The notes: generated by a model from the letters alone, not told the origin. Positions 1-8,852 are shown, counted from the stretch's first letter. The stretch: DNA of 64,000 bases from Roseomonas mucosa (GCA_945878375.1 CAMDWG010000001.1:372001-436000), one strand, 5' to 3'. Made by a program: numbers and translations.

Positions 1-707
1 TGGGCGGGGGATGGATCGCGCAGCGCGAGGCCGACCGCATCCGCCGTGTCGCCGGCCCGGTGCAGCACGCCGGCGGGGCCGGCCGGCAGCAGCGCCGCGA
101 TGGCGCGCGCGGCGACGGCGGCCTCCGCCGCGCGGTCGGCCAGGACGGGCAGGCGGTTCGCGGCCTCCGCCACCTCCTGCGCCTGGGCGGCGCGCGCCTC
201 GGCGCTGCGGGTGGCGGCGGCGTGTTCGGCAACCTGCTCGGCGGCGCGCGCCGCGCCCATCGCCGCCCCCATGGCCGCGCCAGGATCGGCGCCGCCGCGC
301 GCGCCGAAGTAATAGCCCAGCACCCCGCCGAGGATGGTGCCGAGTTCCCCCGTGCTGCCCAGGCCGAGCGCGCGCGACAGCACCAGCGCCGGCAGCGTGA
401 CCAGCACGATGGCGACCGCGATGGCGGCGCGGACCGAGCCTTCCGGCAGCCCGGCCGGCGCATCCCGGAACAGCGCGGCGCCCTGTTCCGGCGTGGCCGC
501 TAGCAGGCGGAGAAAGTCTCGCCGCAGCGCGAAGGCGTGGCGGCCGAGCCCGAAGGCGATCAGCAGCACGAAGACCACGACGCCGAGGATGACGGGCAGC
601 GGCGGCGGGGCCGCCTCCATCGTCTCGGCCAGGGCCGGTGGGGCGTGCAGCCCCGCCAGGATCAGCCCGGCGGCCAGAAGGTGGAAGATCCGGTGGCCAG
701 GTCGCAT
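1..707 (-). CDS. hypothetical membrane protein, C-terminus cut by window edge
   Basis: The frame is open from an ATG at 707 to the window edge, giving 235 residues without a stop. The N-terminus looks like a signal peptide (hydrophobic core, Ala-Leu-Ala-Glu near residues 25-28). A membrane segment follows at about residues 33-52 and a second at about 95-115. A Gly-rich stretch (GGVLGYYFGARGG) and a long Ala-rich helix follow. I do not recognise the family. A LexA-type box lies 66-80 bases upstream of the start, so the gene may belong to the SOS regulon (inference). Confidence 0.6.
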   Translation of the reverse strand, partial: MRPGHRIFHLLAAGLILAGLHAPPALAETMEAAPPPLPVILGVVVFVLLIAFGLGRHAFALRRDFLRLLAATPEQGAALFRDAPAGLPEGSVRAAIAVAIVLVTLPALVLSRALGLGSTGELGTILGGVLGYYFGARGGADPGAAMGAAMGAARAAEQVAEHAAATRSAEARAAQAQEVAEAANRLPVLADRAAEAAVAARAIAALLPAGPAGVLHRAGDTADAVGLALRDPSPA

Positions 708-772
708 GCGCCGCACCCCTCTCGCGTTCGGCGCGACAATAGGAAAACGATCACATGCGACGCAAGCAAAAT

Positions 773-787
773 GTTCCTATTATGTTC
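773..787 (-). promoter_or_regulatory. candidate LexA (SOS) box upstream of the truncated membrane protein
   Basis: Read on the minus strand the site is GAACATAATAGGAAC, an exact match to the alphaproteobacterial LexA operator GAAC-N7-GAAC. It lies in an AT-richer patch between two minus-strand genes, upstream of the gene starting at 707. A rough promoter (TTGCGT, 17 bases, CTATTG) can be read just downstream. The operator role is inferred from the consensus. Confidence 0.5.
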
Positions 788-814
788 CCTATGACCGACG
801 GAAGGGCGCGTCCG

Positions 815-1222
815 TCAGGCGTGCGCCAGCAGGCCACGCAGCCGGTGGACGTCATCCGGATCAGCGGCGATGCACAACTCGATCTCGCGGCCGATCCGCA
901 CCAACTCTGCCGCGCCGCGATCGAGCGGCCCGTCGCGCACCAGCGATTCCAGCGCCAGCTTGGCGGCCTCGGTGGAGGGGAAGCGGCGGCGCAGCGTCAC
1001 GGCATCGGCGGCGACGGGGCGGCGGCGGTCCATCATGCGCTGCGGCGGGACGGCGCGGGTGCCGGCCTCGCCACCCATGGAGGCGGGCGGGTCACTGGCG
1101 GGGAAGCTGTCGGCGTCGGCGACGTCCTGCTTGGCGTCCTTCTGGGCGTCCTTCTGGGCGTCCTGCTGGGCGTCCTGCTGGGCGTCCTGCTTGCGGTCGG
1201 CGTCCTGCTTTGATCCGGACAT
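815..1222 (-). CDS. small hydrophilic protein with Gln-Asp-Ala repeats
   Basis: This 135-residue protein starts at an ATG with a purine-rich GGGGGAA just upstream. Residues about 8-32 are a run of Q/K-D-A-Q units encoded by a 12-base tandem repeat. The C-terminal half (about residues 65-135) looks folded, with Arg/Leu-rich helices, and contains no motif I recognise. There is no signal peptide or membrane segment. The repeat makes its length prone to slippage variation. The function is unknown. Confidence 0.55.
   Translation of the reverse strand: MSGSKQDADRKQDAQQDAQQDAQKDAQKDAKQDVADADSFPASDPPASMGGEAGTRAVPPQRMMDRRRPVAADAVTLRRRFPSTEAAKLALESLVRDGPLDRGAAELVRIGREIELCIAADPDDVHRLRGLLAHA
1133..1192 (-). 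repeat. five 12-bp tandem repeats coding for QDAQ/KDAQ
   Basis: Five consecutive 12-base units of the type GGCGTCCTTCTG or GGCGTCCTGCTG (plus-strand sense) lie in frame near the 5' end of the small hydrophilic gene. They encode four-residue units, so unit gain or loss would not shift the frame. Confidence 0.8.
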
Positions 1223-1268
1223 GACGAGTTCCCCCTTCGGCTGCGCTCGGGCGGCGGTACAGGGGCGA

Positions 1269-4200
1269 TCAACGCGGCGCTTCGGCCTCCCGTTCCTCGG
1301 TGATCGCGGGAAGCGAGGCGGGGCCATCGCCGGGCGGCCGGGCGAGGTCCAGGAGTAGCAGCGGGGCGGGCAGCAGCAAGGGCAGGACAAGACCAGAAGG
1401 CGGTTCCGGGGAAGGACCGCCAGGTGGCAAGCCGCCGCCGCCTTGATCCCCAACGCCAGCCCCGCCGCCCGCACCACCGCCACCGGTATCGCCGCCAGTG
1501 CCACCACCTCCGCCAGCACCGCCGCCGGGGCCAGCCCCGGTGCCGCCCCCGGTTCCGCCCCCTGTGCCGCCCCCTGTGCCGCCCCCTGTGCCGCCCCCTG
1601 CGCCGCCCCCTGCGCCGCCCCCTGCGCCCCCCCCGGGGCCCCTATCGTTGGGGGGCGGGGCACCGCAATTGGCGAGGCCCATCGGGCAATTGTTGAAGCG
1701 ATAGCTCGCCGGCGTGCCGGCGACGCTGGCCAGGGTCGCGGCCGGTTCGCCCCCCACGCCACCCAGCGCGCCGACCAGCGCGGCGCTGCCACCTTCCCCC
1801 AGCAGGCCAAGCCGCCCGGCCTCCAGCGCGCCCAGCACGGGGCTGGCATCCACCAGCAGGAAGACCGGCGCCGCCGCCGCCGCGATGTCGAAGACGACAC
1901 CGCCGCCCGCGGCATTCCGGGGTGGGCCAAATTGCACAAGCTGCGTCGGCTGCGCCGCCGCGATCCGGCCGGGCTCATCGGGCTCGACGAAATCCGGGAT
2001 CGCGGCCAGCCCTGCCGCGCGGCTATCCAGGATCAGCACCGGCAGCCGCGCTGGATCCCGCGCCTCCAGCCGCGATCCCGCCCCCGCCGCGATCCCGTCC
2101 GGGGCGGCGATCAGCACCGCGCGGCCGGCGGCGAAGGTCGCGCCATCCAGCGTCAGCGGGCCGCCCGCGCGCAGCACCACCGTCTCCCCCGCCACGTCGC
2201 CACGCACCCTCAGCGCGCCGGCCGTGGCTAGCACGAAGCCGCCTGCCGCCGAGCCGCCCGACAGCCGCGCCACCTGGTTGCCCGCCCCCGCCAGCGCAAC
2301 CGCACCGGACGCATAGACCTCGAGGCCACCCGTGACGCTGAGCCCCGCACCCGTCGCGGCCTGGGTCACATCGCCGCCACGCGCGACCAACAGGGCCTGC
2401 GGCGCCGAAGCGGGGGCAAGCAAGCCAATGCGGTCCGCCGCCAGGGCCAATTCGCCGGCGCTGGCAAGCTGGCCCGTGACATCGAGCGGGCCGCCCGCAT
2501 CCAGCCGCAGCGCCCCGGCCTGCCCGGACAGGGCGGCGACACGATGCCCCTCCCCATCCAGCACGACGCTGCCGGCGACATCCAGCGCCAGCGCATCCGC
2601 GCGCAAGACCCCATCCCCCTGCGCCAGCCCGCCAGCCAGGCCCAGGACGACATCCGGCGCCGAGATCGATGACGCGATGACCAGCGTGCCGGTGGCCGCA
2701 TTCCGCAGCCGCCAGGTTCCCGCCGCATCGCCGCCCGCGGCGTCGACCAGGTTCCCCGGCTGCTCTAGCAGCACATTCCCCCCGGCGGCGGCGGCGACCA
2801 GCACCGGGGCCTCGATTCGTCCCCCCGTCTGCCGGATCGAATCCGACGCCGTGAGGCGGAGCTCCCCGCCGGCCCGCACCAGCCCCTCCAGGCCGAGGCT
2901 GCCCTCGGTGCCGAGGCTCAGGTCGCCCGTCGCCACGGCCAGCGCCACGCGCGGCAGGCGGTTGCCGGGGTGGTCGAGCTGCGCATCGACCCGCACATCG
3001 AGCCGCAAGAGGCCCGCCGCGACCGTGGCTCCGCTGCCCTGTGTCAGCCCCCCGCCAAGGCCGAGATCGAGCAGCGTGAGCTCGAGCGGCGCCGTCAGTT
3101 CCAGCGCGGTGCCGCTGCGCAGCACGAGCCCCTCTGCCGCCACGGTGCCGAGGGCAGCGATGGCATTGGCCGGGGCGAGCAGTTCGACAGTGCCCCCCGC
3201 CTCCGCCGTCAGCAGCCCGGCCGTGATGCCCTGGCCCGTGGCAGGCTGGGTGATCGGGCCGCCGGCGGCCAGCGCCACCGTCTCCGCGCCGATATCGTCG
3301 GCCGTCAGCGCCGAGGAACTCCGCACATGGAACAGCGGCCCGGCGCGGCCGGAGATCGCGGCGATGGCGTTGCCCGTGGCGTCGAGCCGGACCTCCCCCA
3401 CCGCCTCGGCGCGCAGCGTGGTCGCCGTGATGGCGCCGCCGGATTGCGCGATGTCGCCGTGTGTGGCGGTAAGCTGCACGGCACCTCCGCGCAGCGTGCC
3501 CTCCAGCGCCAGCGACCCGGCGGTGAGCGACAGGGCGCCGCCGCTCGTGACGTCGCCCTCCGCTCGCAGCGCACCGGTGGTGGCGAGCGCGAAGCCCGTC
3601 GCGCCGCCCGAATCGCCGAGCGCGCCGATGGCGTTGCCAGGCCCCTCCAGCGCGACCGTGCCGGTCAGCGCGACGGCGCGCAGCAGATCCGCGCGGATCG
3701 TGCCGCCATCCTGCGAGACGCCCCCGGCGGCGGTCAGTGCGACCAGCGGCGCGTCGACCCCGCCGGTGACGCGCAGCGTGCCTTCGGTGCCGAGCAGCAG
3801 CTCCGTCGCGGCGGCGCTGTCGCCCAGCGCGCCGATGCGGTTCAGCGGATCCTGCAACAGCACCGCGCCGGCCTGCGAACGCGCGCGCAACTCTCCGGCG
3901 ACAACCAGCGCATCCGTCTCCTGCCCGATATCGCCCTGGGCACCGAGCACAACGCTGGCGGCGTGGAGCCCCGTGCCCTCCAGCGTCAGCGCCGCTGCGG
4001 TGCGGATGGCGATGCCGTCGCGCCCGGTGCCGGAGACGCGGTCGATCGCGTTGTCGGCCGCATCCAGCCGCACGCCGCCCGACGGCGCGGCGACGGCGAG
4101 CCGCGCGGCGACCAGCCGCGTGCCCGCCTGCTGCGTCAGGTCTCCGCCTTCGACCGTGAGGCGCAGCTCGGTGCCAGCGGCGTTCAGATTGCCGGCGATG

Positions 4201-6038
4201 TCGAGCGCCTCGGCATTGCGCAGCGCGAAGCCGCCGCCGGCCTGGCTGTCGCCGAGCGTCGCGACGCGGTTGCCCGCGCCATCCAGGTTCACCGGGCCGA
4301 TCGGTGCCTCCGCGCGCAACTGCGCGGCGGCGATGCCAGCGCCGGAGGCGGCCTGCGTGACCCCCTCCCCGCCCGTTGCGACCAGCGTGACGCCGCCCGT
4401 TGCCGTGAGCGGCGCGAAGATCGCGAGGCCTTCCGCGCTGGTCAACGCGATGCTGGCGGCCTCCACCGGCGCATCCACCGCGAGCGGCAGAGAGGAGGCG
4501 ACCGCGAAATGCCCCGCCGCGCCACCGCCATCCAGCGCGCCGATGGCGTTGTCGCTGGCGTCGAGCCGCACGGCGCCGGCACGGCTTTCGGCAAACAAGG
4601 TCCCGGCCGCGACGCGGGCGCCATCCGCCTGGGTGATGTCGCCTGCCGTCATCAGGCGCAGATCGCCGAGCACGCGCAGCGGCGCCTCGACCGCGATGCC
4701 GTCGCCCGTCGCCGCGCTGTCATCGGTGGTCCGCAGCGTGAGCGGGCCGGCGCTACGGTCCACTTCCGCCAGCACGCGGATGCGGCGCGCGGCCTCGACG
4801 ACGACATCGCCCTCGGTCTCGTTCACGACGGCGGCGGCGATGTCGCTATCGCCATCGGGTGCCTCGACGATCCGGATCTCCTCCGGGTCGATCAGCACGC
4901 GCCCGCCTTGCCCGACCGCGATGCGGCCATCGAGCCGCACGGTGCCGCGCGAGGAGACCTCCACCTGTCCCCCCTTCCCGCCGCCCGCGCCGCGCGCGGA
5001 GATGCCGCCCGAGACGCGCGTGCGCTGCGCGGAATGGACGATGACGGTACCGCCCGCGCCGGCCTCCGTCGCATCGGCGCGGAGCGTCGCGCCGGGCTCG
5101 ACGGTTGTGCGCGCGGCGAGCGCAAGCGGCGCGCGGATGGCGCTGCCGGGTGCCGCGCCGACCGTCACGCGCCCGCCGCCCAGGGGCGCGGAGGCATCCA
5201 GCACCGCGCCCGCGGGCACGCGCACCTCCCCGCCCGGCGCATGGGCCGCGATGTCGCGCGCGGCGATGCGCCCGCCCGCCTCGACCACCGCTTCGACAAG
5301 GCCGGAGGCGGCCTGCGCCGTCAGCAGCACATGCCCGCCCTCCGCCGCGATGGTGCCGCTGTTGGTGGCGATCGCGCCGCCCGCGACCTGGCGCGTGACA
5401 TCGAAGCTCAGCAGCCCATCGCCGGCGAGGTCGATCGTCACCGCCTCCGCCCCCGCGATGGCGACGCGGCCCATCCGCGCGCGGATCGTGCCGCTATTCG
5501 CGGCGACCGGCCCAACCAGCGCGGCGAGGCCCTGGTCGCGCAGCGTGATGGTGCCGTGGTTCTCCACCCGCGCGCCTTGGCGCGGGGCGCCGTCGAAGGC
5601 CATGCGGCCGGCCATGAAGGCCTGGTTCGTGGTGTCGGAGGCGGTGGCGATCAGCCCCGCCACATCCACCTGCGCGCCCTGGTGGAAGACGATCCCGGCC
5701 GGATTGACGATGGCGACCCCGCCATTGGAGGTCAGCCGCCCGGCGATGGCGGAAGGGTCGGGGCCGGTGACGCGCTGCAACGACCAGCCGGCGGCATCGG
5801 GCTGGCGGATATCCACATGATGGTTCGCGCCGATCTCGAAGCCGCGCCATTCGATCACCGCGCGCTGGCTGGATTGCTCGACCTGGGTGCGCTGCGGCGT
5901 CTGGGTGATGCGGGCCTGGCCGGCGACGACGGACCCGCCCTGCGGCCGCGCATCCGGCGCCTGGGCCAGGGCTGGGGCCAGGGCAGGCAGGGCCAGGGCG
6001 GTGCCGGCCAGCAGCAGGGGGCGGAGCGGGAAACGCAT
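1269..6038 (-). CDS. filamentous-haemagglutinin-type (TpsA-like) secreted repeat protein
   Basis: This 1589-residue protein has a signal peptide (residues 1-26, ending ALAQ). A haemagglutination-activity/TPS secretion domain follows, with NPAGI at 112-116 in place of the usual NPNGI. Residues about 490-1265 hold eleven degenerate units, each with a G/D-N-x-I/V-x-x-L core, spaced about 67-95 residues apart, consistent with a beta-helix. A two-Cys segment (NNCPMGLANC), a Gly/Thr tract at about 1460-1540 and a short Leu/Pro hydrophobic segment near the C-terminus complete it. The ATG at 6038 is chosen because the signal peptide begins there and the frame further upstream overlaps the divergent nitroreductase. 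No TpsB transporter gene is visible in the window. Adhesin function is inferred from the family. Confidence 0.85.
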   Translation of the reverse strand: MRFPLRPLLLAGTALALPALAPALAQAPDARPQGGSVVAGQARITQTPQRTQVEQSSQRAVIEWRGFEIGANHHVDIRQPDAAGWSLQRVTGPDPSAIAGRLTSNGGVAIVNPAGIVFHQGAQVDVAGLIATASDTTNQAFMAGRMAFDGAPRQGARVENHGTITLRDQGLAALVGPVAANSGTIRARMGRVAIAGAEAVTIDLAGDGLLSFDVTRQVAGGAIATNSGTIAAEGGHVLLTAQAASGLVEAVVEAGGRIAARDIAAHAPGGEVRVPAGAVLDASAPLGGGRVTVGAAPGSAIRAPLALAARTTVEPGATLRADATEAGAGGTVIVHSAQRTRVSGGISARGAGGGKGGQVEVSSRGTVRLDGRIAVGQGGRVLIDPEEIRIVEAPDGDSDIAAAVVNETEGDVVVEAARRIRVLAEVDRSAGPLTLRTTDDSAATGDGIAVEAPLRVLGDLRLMTAGDITQADGARVAAGTLFAESRAGAVRLDASDNAIGALDGGGAAGHFAVASSLPLAVDAPVEAASIALTSAEGLAIFAPLTATGGVTLVATGGEGVTQAASGAGIAAAQLRAEAPIGPVNLDGAGNRVATLGDSQAGGGFALRNAEALDIAGNLNAAGTELRLTVEGGDLTQQAGTRLVAARLAVAAPSGGVRLDAADNAIDRVSGTGRDGIAIRTAAALTLEGTGLHAASVVLGAQGDIGQETDALVVAGELRARSQAGAVLLQDPLNRIGALGDSAAATELLLGTEGTLRVTGGVDAPLVALTAAGGVSQDGGTIRADLLRAVALTGTVALEGPGNAIGALGDSGGATGFALATTGALRAEGDVTSGGALSLTAGSLALEGTLRGGAVQLTATHGDIAQSGGAITATTLRAEAVGEVRLDATGNAIAAISGRAGPLFHVRSSSALTADDIGAETVALAAGGPITQPATGQGITAGLLTAEAGGTVELLAPANAIAALGTVAAEGLVLRSGTALELTAPLELTLLDLGLGGGLTQGSGATVAAGLLRLDVRVDAQLDHPGNRLPRVALAVATGDLSLGTEGSLGLEGLVRAGGELRLTASDSIRQTGGRIEAPVLVAAAAGGNVLLEQPGNLVDAAGGDAAGTWRLRNAATGTLVIASSISAPDVVLGLAGGLAQGDGVLRADALALDVAGSVVLDGEGHRVAALSGQAGALRLDAGGPLDVTGQLASAGELALAADRIGLLAPASAPQALLVARGGDVTQAATGAGLSVTGGLEVYASGAVALAGAGNQVARLSGGSAAGGFVLATAGALRVRGDVAGETVVLRAGGPLTLDGATFAAGRAVLIAAPDGIAAGAGSRLEARDPARLPVLILDSRAAGLAAIPDFVEPDEPGRIAAAQPTQLVQFGPPRNAAGGGVVFDIAAAAAPVFLLVDASPVLGALEAGRLGLLGEGGSAALVGALGGVGGEPAATLASVAGTPASYRFNNCPMGLANCGAPPPNDRGPGGGAGGGAGGGAGGGTGGGTGGGTGGGTGGGTGAGPGGGAGGGGGTGGDTGGGGAGGGAGVGDQGGGGLPPGGPSPEPPSGLVLPLLLPAPLLLLDLARPPGDGPASLPAITEEREAEAPR
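1561..1632 (-). repeat. six 12-bp repeats in the Gly-rich tail
   Basis: Six contiguous 12-base units (plus-strand CCTGTGCCGCCC, drifting to CCTGCGCCGCCC) encode GGGT/GGGA units in the tail of the large surface protein. The first three units are identical, which suggests recent slippage expansion. Confidence 0.8.
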
Positions 6039-6164
6039 CGCGTGTAATGTGCCCCAGTCATTGCAACCCACAAGGGAAATTCGTGAACCAAGCCTTGCCG
6101 CCCGCCCTGGCGCCGATGCCGGGGGCGGGCCACACTCGACCCTGACGCATGGAGGGGACAAAGC

Positions 6165-6836
6165 ATGGATGTGCTGGAGGCGATGGCCACGCGCCGTTCG
6201 ATGCGCGGCTTCCTGCCCACCCCGATTCCCCGCTCCACCCTGGACGCGATTCTGACCGCCGCCGCACGCGCGCCATCCGGGTCCAACATCCAGCCCTGGA
6301 AGGTGCGGGTGACCATGGGGGCGGAAAAGACACGGCTCTCCGCGGCCTTGCGCGCGGCGCATGATGCCGGTGCCACGGTGCCGCGCGAATACGAATACTA
6401 TCCCCGCAACTGGCGGGAGCCCTATCTCGGCCGGAGGCGCAAGGTGGGCTGGGCGCTCTATGCGCTGGCCGGTGTCGCGCGCGGCGACCAGGCGGCGGGC
6501 CATGCCCAGCGGGGGCGGAACTTCGACTTCTTCGGCGCGCCCGTCGGGCTGTTCTTCACGCTGGACCGCGACCTGGAACAGGGGTCCTGGCTCGACATGG
6601 GCATGTTCCTGCAGAACGTGATGCTGGCCGCGCGCGGGCACGGCCTCCACAGCTGCGCGCAGGCCGCCTTCTGCGACCACCACGACATCGTCCGCGCCCA
6701 TCTCGGCATCCCGGAGACCGAGGCGCTGGTCTGCGGCCTATCGCTCGGCTTCGCCGATCCGGCGGAGCCGACCAACCGCCTGGAGTCGGAACGGGAGCCG
6801 CTTTCGGCCTTCGTGACCTTTGGACCCACGGCGTGA
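6165..6836 (+). CDS. nitroreductase family protein
   Basis: This 223-residue cytoplasmic protein has the nitroreductase/FMN fold. The FMN-phosphate contact motif RRSMRGF is at residues 10-16 and APSGSNIQPWKV at about 42-53. A helix with GMFLQNVMLAARGHGL and the C-terminal GLSLGFADP segment follow. Such enzymes use NAD(P)H and FMN to reduce nitroaromatics or quinones; the substrate here cannot be told. The gene overlaps the MFS gene by four bases (GTGA), so the pair is probably one transcript and the transporter may handle a related substrate (inference). Confidence 0.9.
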   Translation: MDVLEAMATRRSMRGFLPTPIPRSTLDAILTAAARAPSGSNIQPWKVRVTMGAEKTRLSAALRAAHDAGATVPREYEYYPRNWREPYLGRRRKVGWALYALAGVARGDQAAGHAQRGRNFDFFGAPVGLFFTLDRDLEQGSWLDMGMFLQNVMLAARGHGLHSCAQAAFCDHHDIVRAHLGIPETEALVCGLSLGFADPAEPTNRLESEREPLSAFVTFGPTA

Positions 6837-8053
6837 ACCACGACGACCTGATCGACAGCCGCACCGCCTGGATCCGGCTGGCGGCGATCGTGGCGCTGGC
6901 GACGCTGGGGGGCGTCGGCATGTGGTCGGTCGTCGTCGCCCTGCCGCATGTGCAGGCGGAATTCGGCGCGACGCGCGCCGGCGCGTCCCTGCCCTACACG
7001 CTGACCATGCTCGGCTTCGGCGCGGGCGGGATCCTGATGGGCAGGCTCGCGGACCGCTTCGGCGTGATGAAACCGCTGCTCGGCGCGACGCTGGCGCTGT
7101 CGGCGGGCTATGTCGTGGCGGGGATGGCGCCGAGCCTCACGGTCTATGCGCTGGCGCAGGGCGTGCTGATCGGGATGCTGGGCGCGGCGGCGGCTTTCGG
7201 GCCGCTGATGGCGGATGCGTCGCTCTGGTTCCGCCGGCGGCGCGGCATCGCGGTCGCGCTCGCGGCCTCGGGCAACTATCTGGCCGGCGCGATCTGGCCG
7301 CCGGTGCTGACCGCGCTGATCGCAGCCCATGGCTGGCGCACCGCGCATGTGGTGATCGGCATCGTCTGCCTGGTGACGATGCTGCCGCTGGCGCTGCTGC
7401 TGCGCGCGCGCGCGCCCGGCAGCCGGGGCGGGGCGGTGGCGGCGGGCGATGCGGGGCAGGAGAGGCCGCTCGGCCTGTCGCGCAACGGGCTGACGGCGGT
7501 GCTCTGCGTCGCAGGGGTGGCCTGCTGCGTCGCGATGGCGATGCCGCAGGTGCATATCGTCGCCTATTGCGGCGACCTCGGCTACGGCGTGGCGCGGGGG
7601 GCGGAGATGCTGTCCGTCATGCTCGCCTGCGGCATCGTCTCTCGCATCGCATCGGGCTTCATCGCCGACCGGATCGGCGGCTTGCGGACGCTGCTGCTGG
7701 GCGCGGTCGCGCAGGGCGCGGCGCTGTCGCTGTTCCTGTTCTTCGACGGGATGGCGTCGCTCTATGTGCTGTCGGCGCTGTTCGGGCTGATGCAGGGCGG
7801 CATCGTGCCGTCCTATGCCGTGATCGTGCGCGAGCATTTCCCGGCGAAGGAGGTCGGCACGCGGGTCGGCATCGTGCTGTTCGCCACGCTGATCGGCATG
7901 GCGGGCGGCGGCTGGGTGTCGGGGCTGATCTTCGACATGACCGGCAGCTACGCCGCCGCCTTCCTGAACGGCGTCGCCTGGAACGCCGCGAATGTGGTGA
8001 TCGTGACGACGCTGCTGCTGCGCGGCGGCCGGCGACGCGCGGCTGTGGCGTGA
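6833..8053 (+). CDS. MFS transporter
   Basis: This 406-residue protein starts at a GTG that overlaps the nitroreductase stop. It has about twelve hydrophobic segments in two halves and the MFS loop signature GRLADRFG between helices 2 and 3, with SGFIADRIGGLR as its counterpart in the second half. The layout resembles the oxalate/formate or monocarboxylate-type MFS families. The substrate is unknown. Translational coupling to the nitroreductase suggests joint use. Confidence 0.85.
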   Translation: MNHDDLIDSRTAWIRLAAIVALATLGGVGMWSVVVALPHVQAEFGATRAGASLPYTLTMLGFGAGGILMGRLADRFGVMKPLLGATLALSAGYVVAGMAPSLTVYALAQGVLIGMLGAAAAFGPLMADASLWFRRRRGIAVALAASGNYLAGAIWPPVLTALIAAHGWRTAHVVIGIVCLVTMLPLALLLRARAPGSRGGAVAAGDAGQERPLGLSRNGLTAVLCVAGVACCVAMAMPQVHIVAYCGDLGYGVARGAEMLSVMLACGIVSRIASGFIADRIGGLRTLLLGAVAQGAALSLFLFFDGMASLYVLSALFGLMQGGIVPSYAVIVREHFPAKEVGTRVGIVLFATLIGMAGGGWVSGLIFDMTGSYAAAFLNGVAWNAANVVIVTTLLLRGGRRRAAVA

Positions 8054-8058
8054 AGCAT

Positions 8059-8241
8059 GCGGGGGCGCCGCCCCCGCGCCCCCGCCGGGGACGATGATCG
8101 TCCCCGGACCCCACCATCTGTTTTTTAACGCCGAAGCGGGAGGGGGCCGTAGCGCCCCCGCCCGCTTCGGCGGTTAACGGACGGGGGTCCAGGGGCATCA
8201 TGCCCCTGGCAGGGGGTGCAGGGGGACGGCGTCCCCCTGCA
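8059..8241. repeat. cluster of five intergenic palindromes (REP/BIME-like)
   Basis: Five hairpins follow each other between the MFS gene and the convergent nitrile-hydratase operon. Perfect stems: 8059-8066/8070-8077 (8 bp), 8085-8095/8097-8107 (11 bp), 8189-8198/8200-8209 (10 bp) and 8217-8227/8231-8241 (11 bp). A larger, imperfect hairpin spans about 8127-8176 (CGCCGAAGCGGG arm). None is followed by a good T-run, so the cluster resembles REP/BIME mosaics more than simple terminators, although it separates two convergent units. Confidence 0.75.
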
Positions 8242-8265
8242 ACGCTACACCCGCGGCAGCGCCCG

Positions 8266-8850
8266 TCACCCCGCGCGCGGCAGCGCGACGCCGACCAGCG
8301 CGTCGCCGGTCACGAGGGCGGCCAGGCGCGTGGCATCCCAGCCCTCGGTGCCCTTGGGGCGCTGGGGGAGCACCATCCAGCGGTAATCCGCCGTGCTGTC
8401 CACCACGCGAATCTCGGTGCTGTCCGCCAGCACCGTGCCCCATTCGGCCAGCACGCCGCGCGGATCGCGCACCGCGCGCGCGCGGTAGGCAGCGGATTTG
8501 TACCAATGCGGCGGATAGCCCAGCACCGCGCGCGGGTAGCAGGAGCACAGCGTGCAGACGACCAGGTGATGGACGCTGTCCGTGTCCTCCAGCACGCCGA
8601 GCGGCGGCATCCCGGCCATGGAGACGCCGGCGGCTTCCGCCGCCGCCGTACCGTCGCGCAGCATCAGGGCGCGATATTCGGGGTCGGTCCAGGCGCGGGC
8701 GACCATGCGGGCGCCGATCTCCGGGCTCGCGCGGTCGGTGCGGGCGATCCGTTCCTGGATCTCGGCTTCCGTGACCACGCCGCGCGCGAGCAGCGCGGTA
8801 ACGAAGCGATCCAGCAGCGCGATGCTGTCGGCGTTGGGTGGGGCGGCCAT
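8266..8850 (-). CDS. nitrile hydratase/thiocyanate hydrolase family alpha-type (metal) subunit
   Basis: This 194-residue protein carries the metal-binding claw V-C-T-L-C-S-C with Cys at 99, 102 and 104, followed by YPRAVLGYPPHWYKS. Thr in the claw (CTLCSC rather than CSLCSC) is typical of cobalt-type enzymes, where two Cys become oxidised. The ATG at 8850 lies two bases after the stop of the upstream gene; an in-frame TTG at 8871 would overlap that gene and is less likely. It is the last gene of a three-subunit set. Substrate (nitrile or thiocyanate) cannot be decided from sequence. Confidence 0.88.
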   Translation of the reverse strand: MAAPPNADSIALLDRFVTALLARGVVTEAEIQERIARTDRASPEIGARMVARAWTDPEYRALMLRDGTAAAEAAGVSMAGMPPLGVLEDTDSVHHLVVCTLCSCYPRAVLGYPPHWYKSAAYRARAVRDPRGVLAEWGTVLADSTEIRVVDSTADYRWMVLPQRPKGTEGWDATRLAALVTGDALVGVALPRAG

Positions 8851-8852
8851 GG

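Noticed and set aside
1269-1420. PEP-CTERM-like sorting signal at the end of the surface protein
   Set aside because: A PEP and a hydrophobic stretch exist, but about 25 residues follow the hydrophobic part without the usual terminal Arg cluster, so the signal is not canonical.
2332-5820. Very long open frames on the plus strand opposite the surface protein
   Set aside because: They mirror the codon structure of the minus-strand gene in GC-rich DNA, are Ser/Ala/Pro/Arg-rich and show no domain or start site. The minus strand has the signal peptide, TPS domain and repeats.
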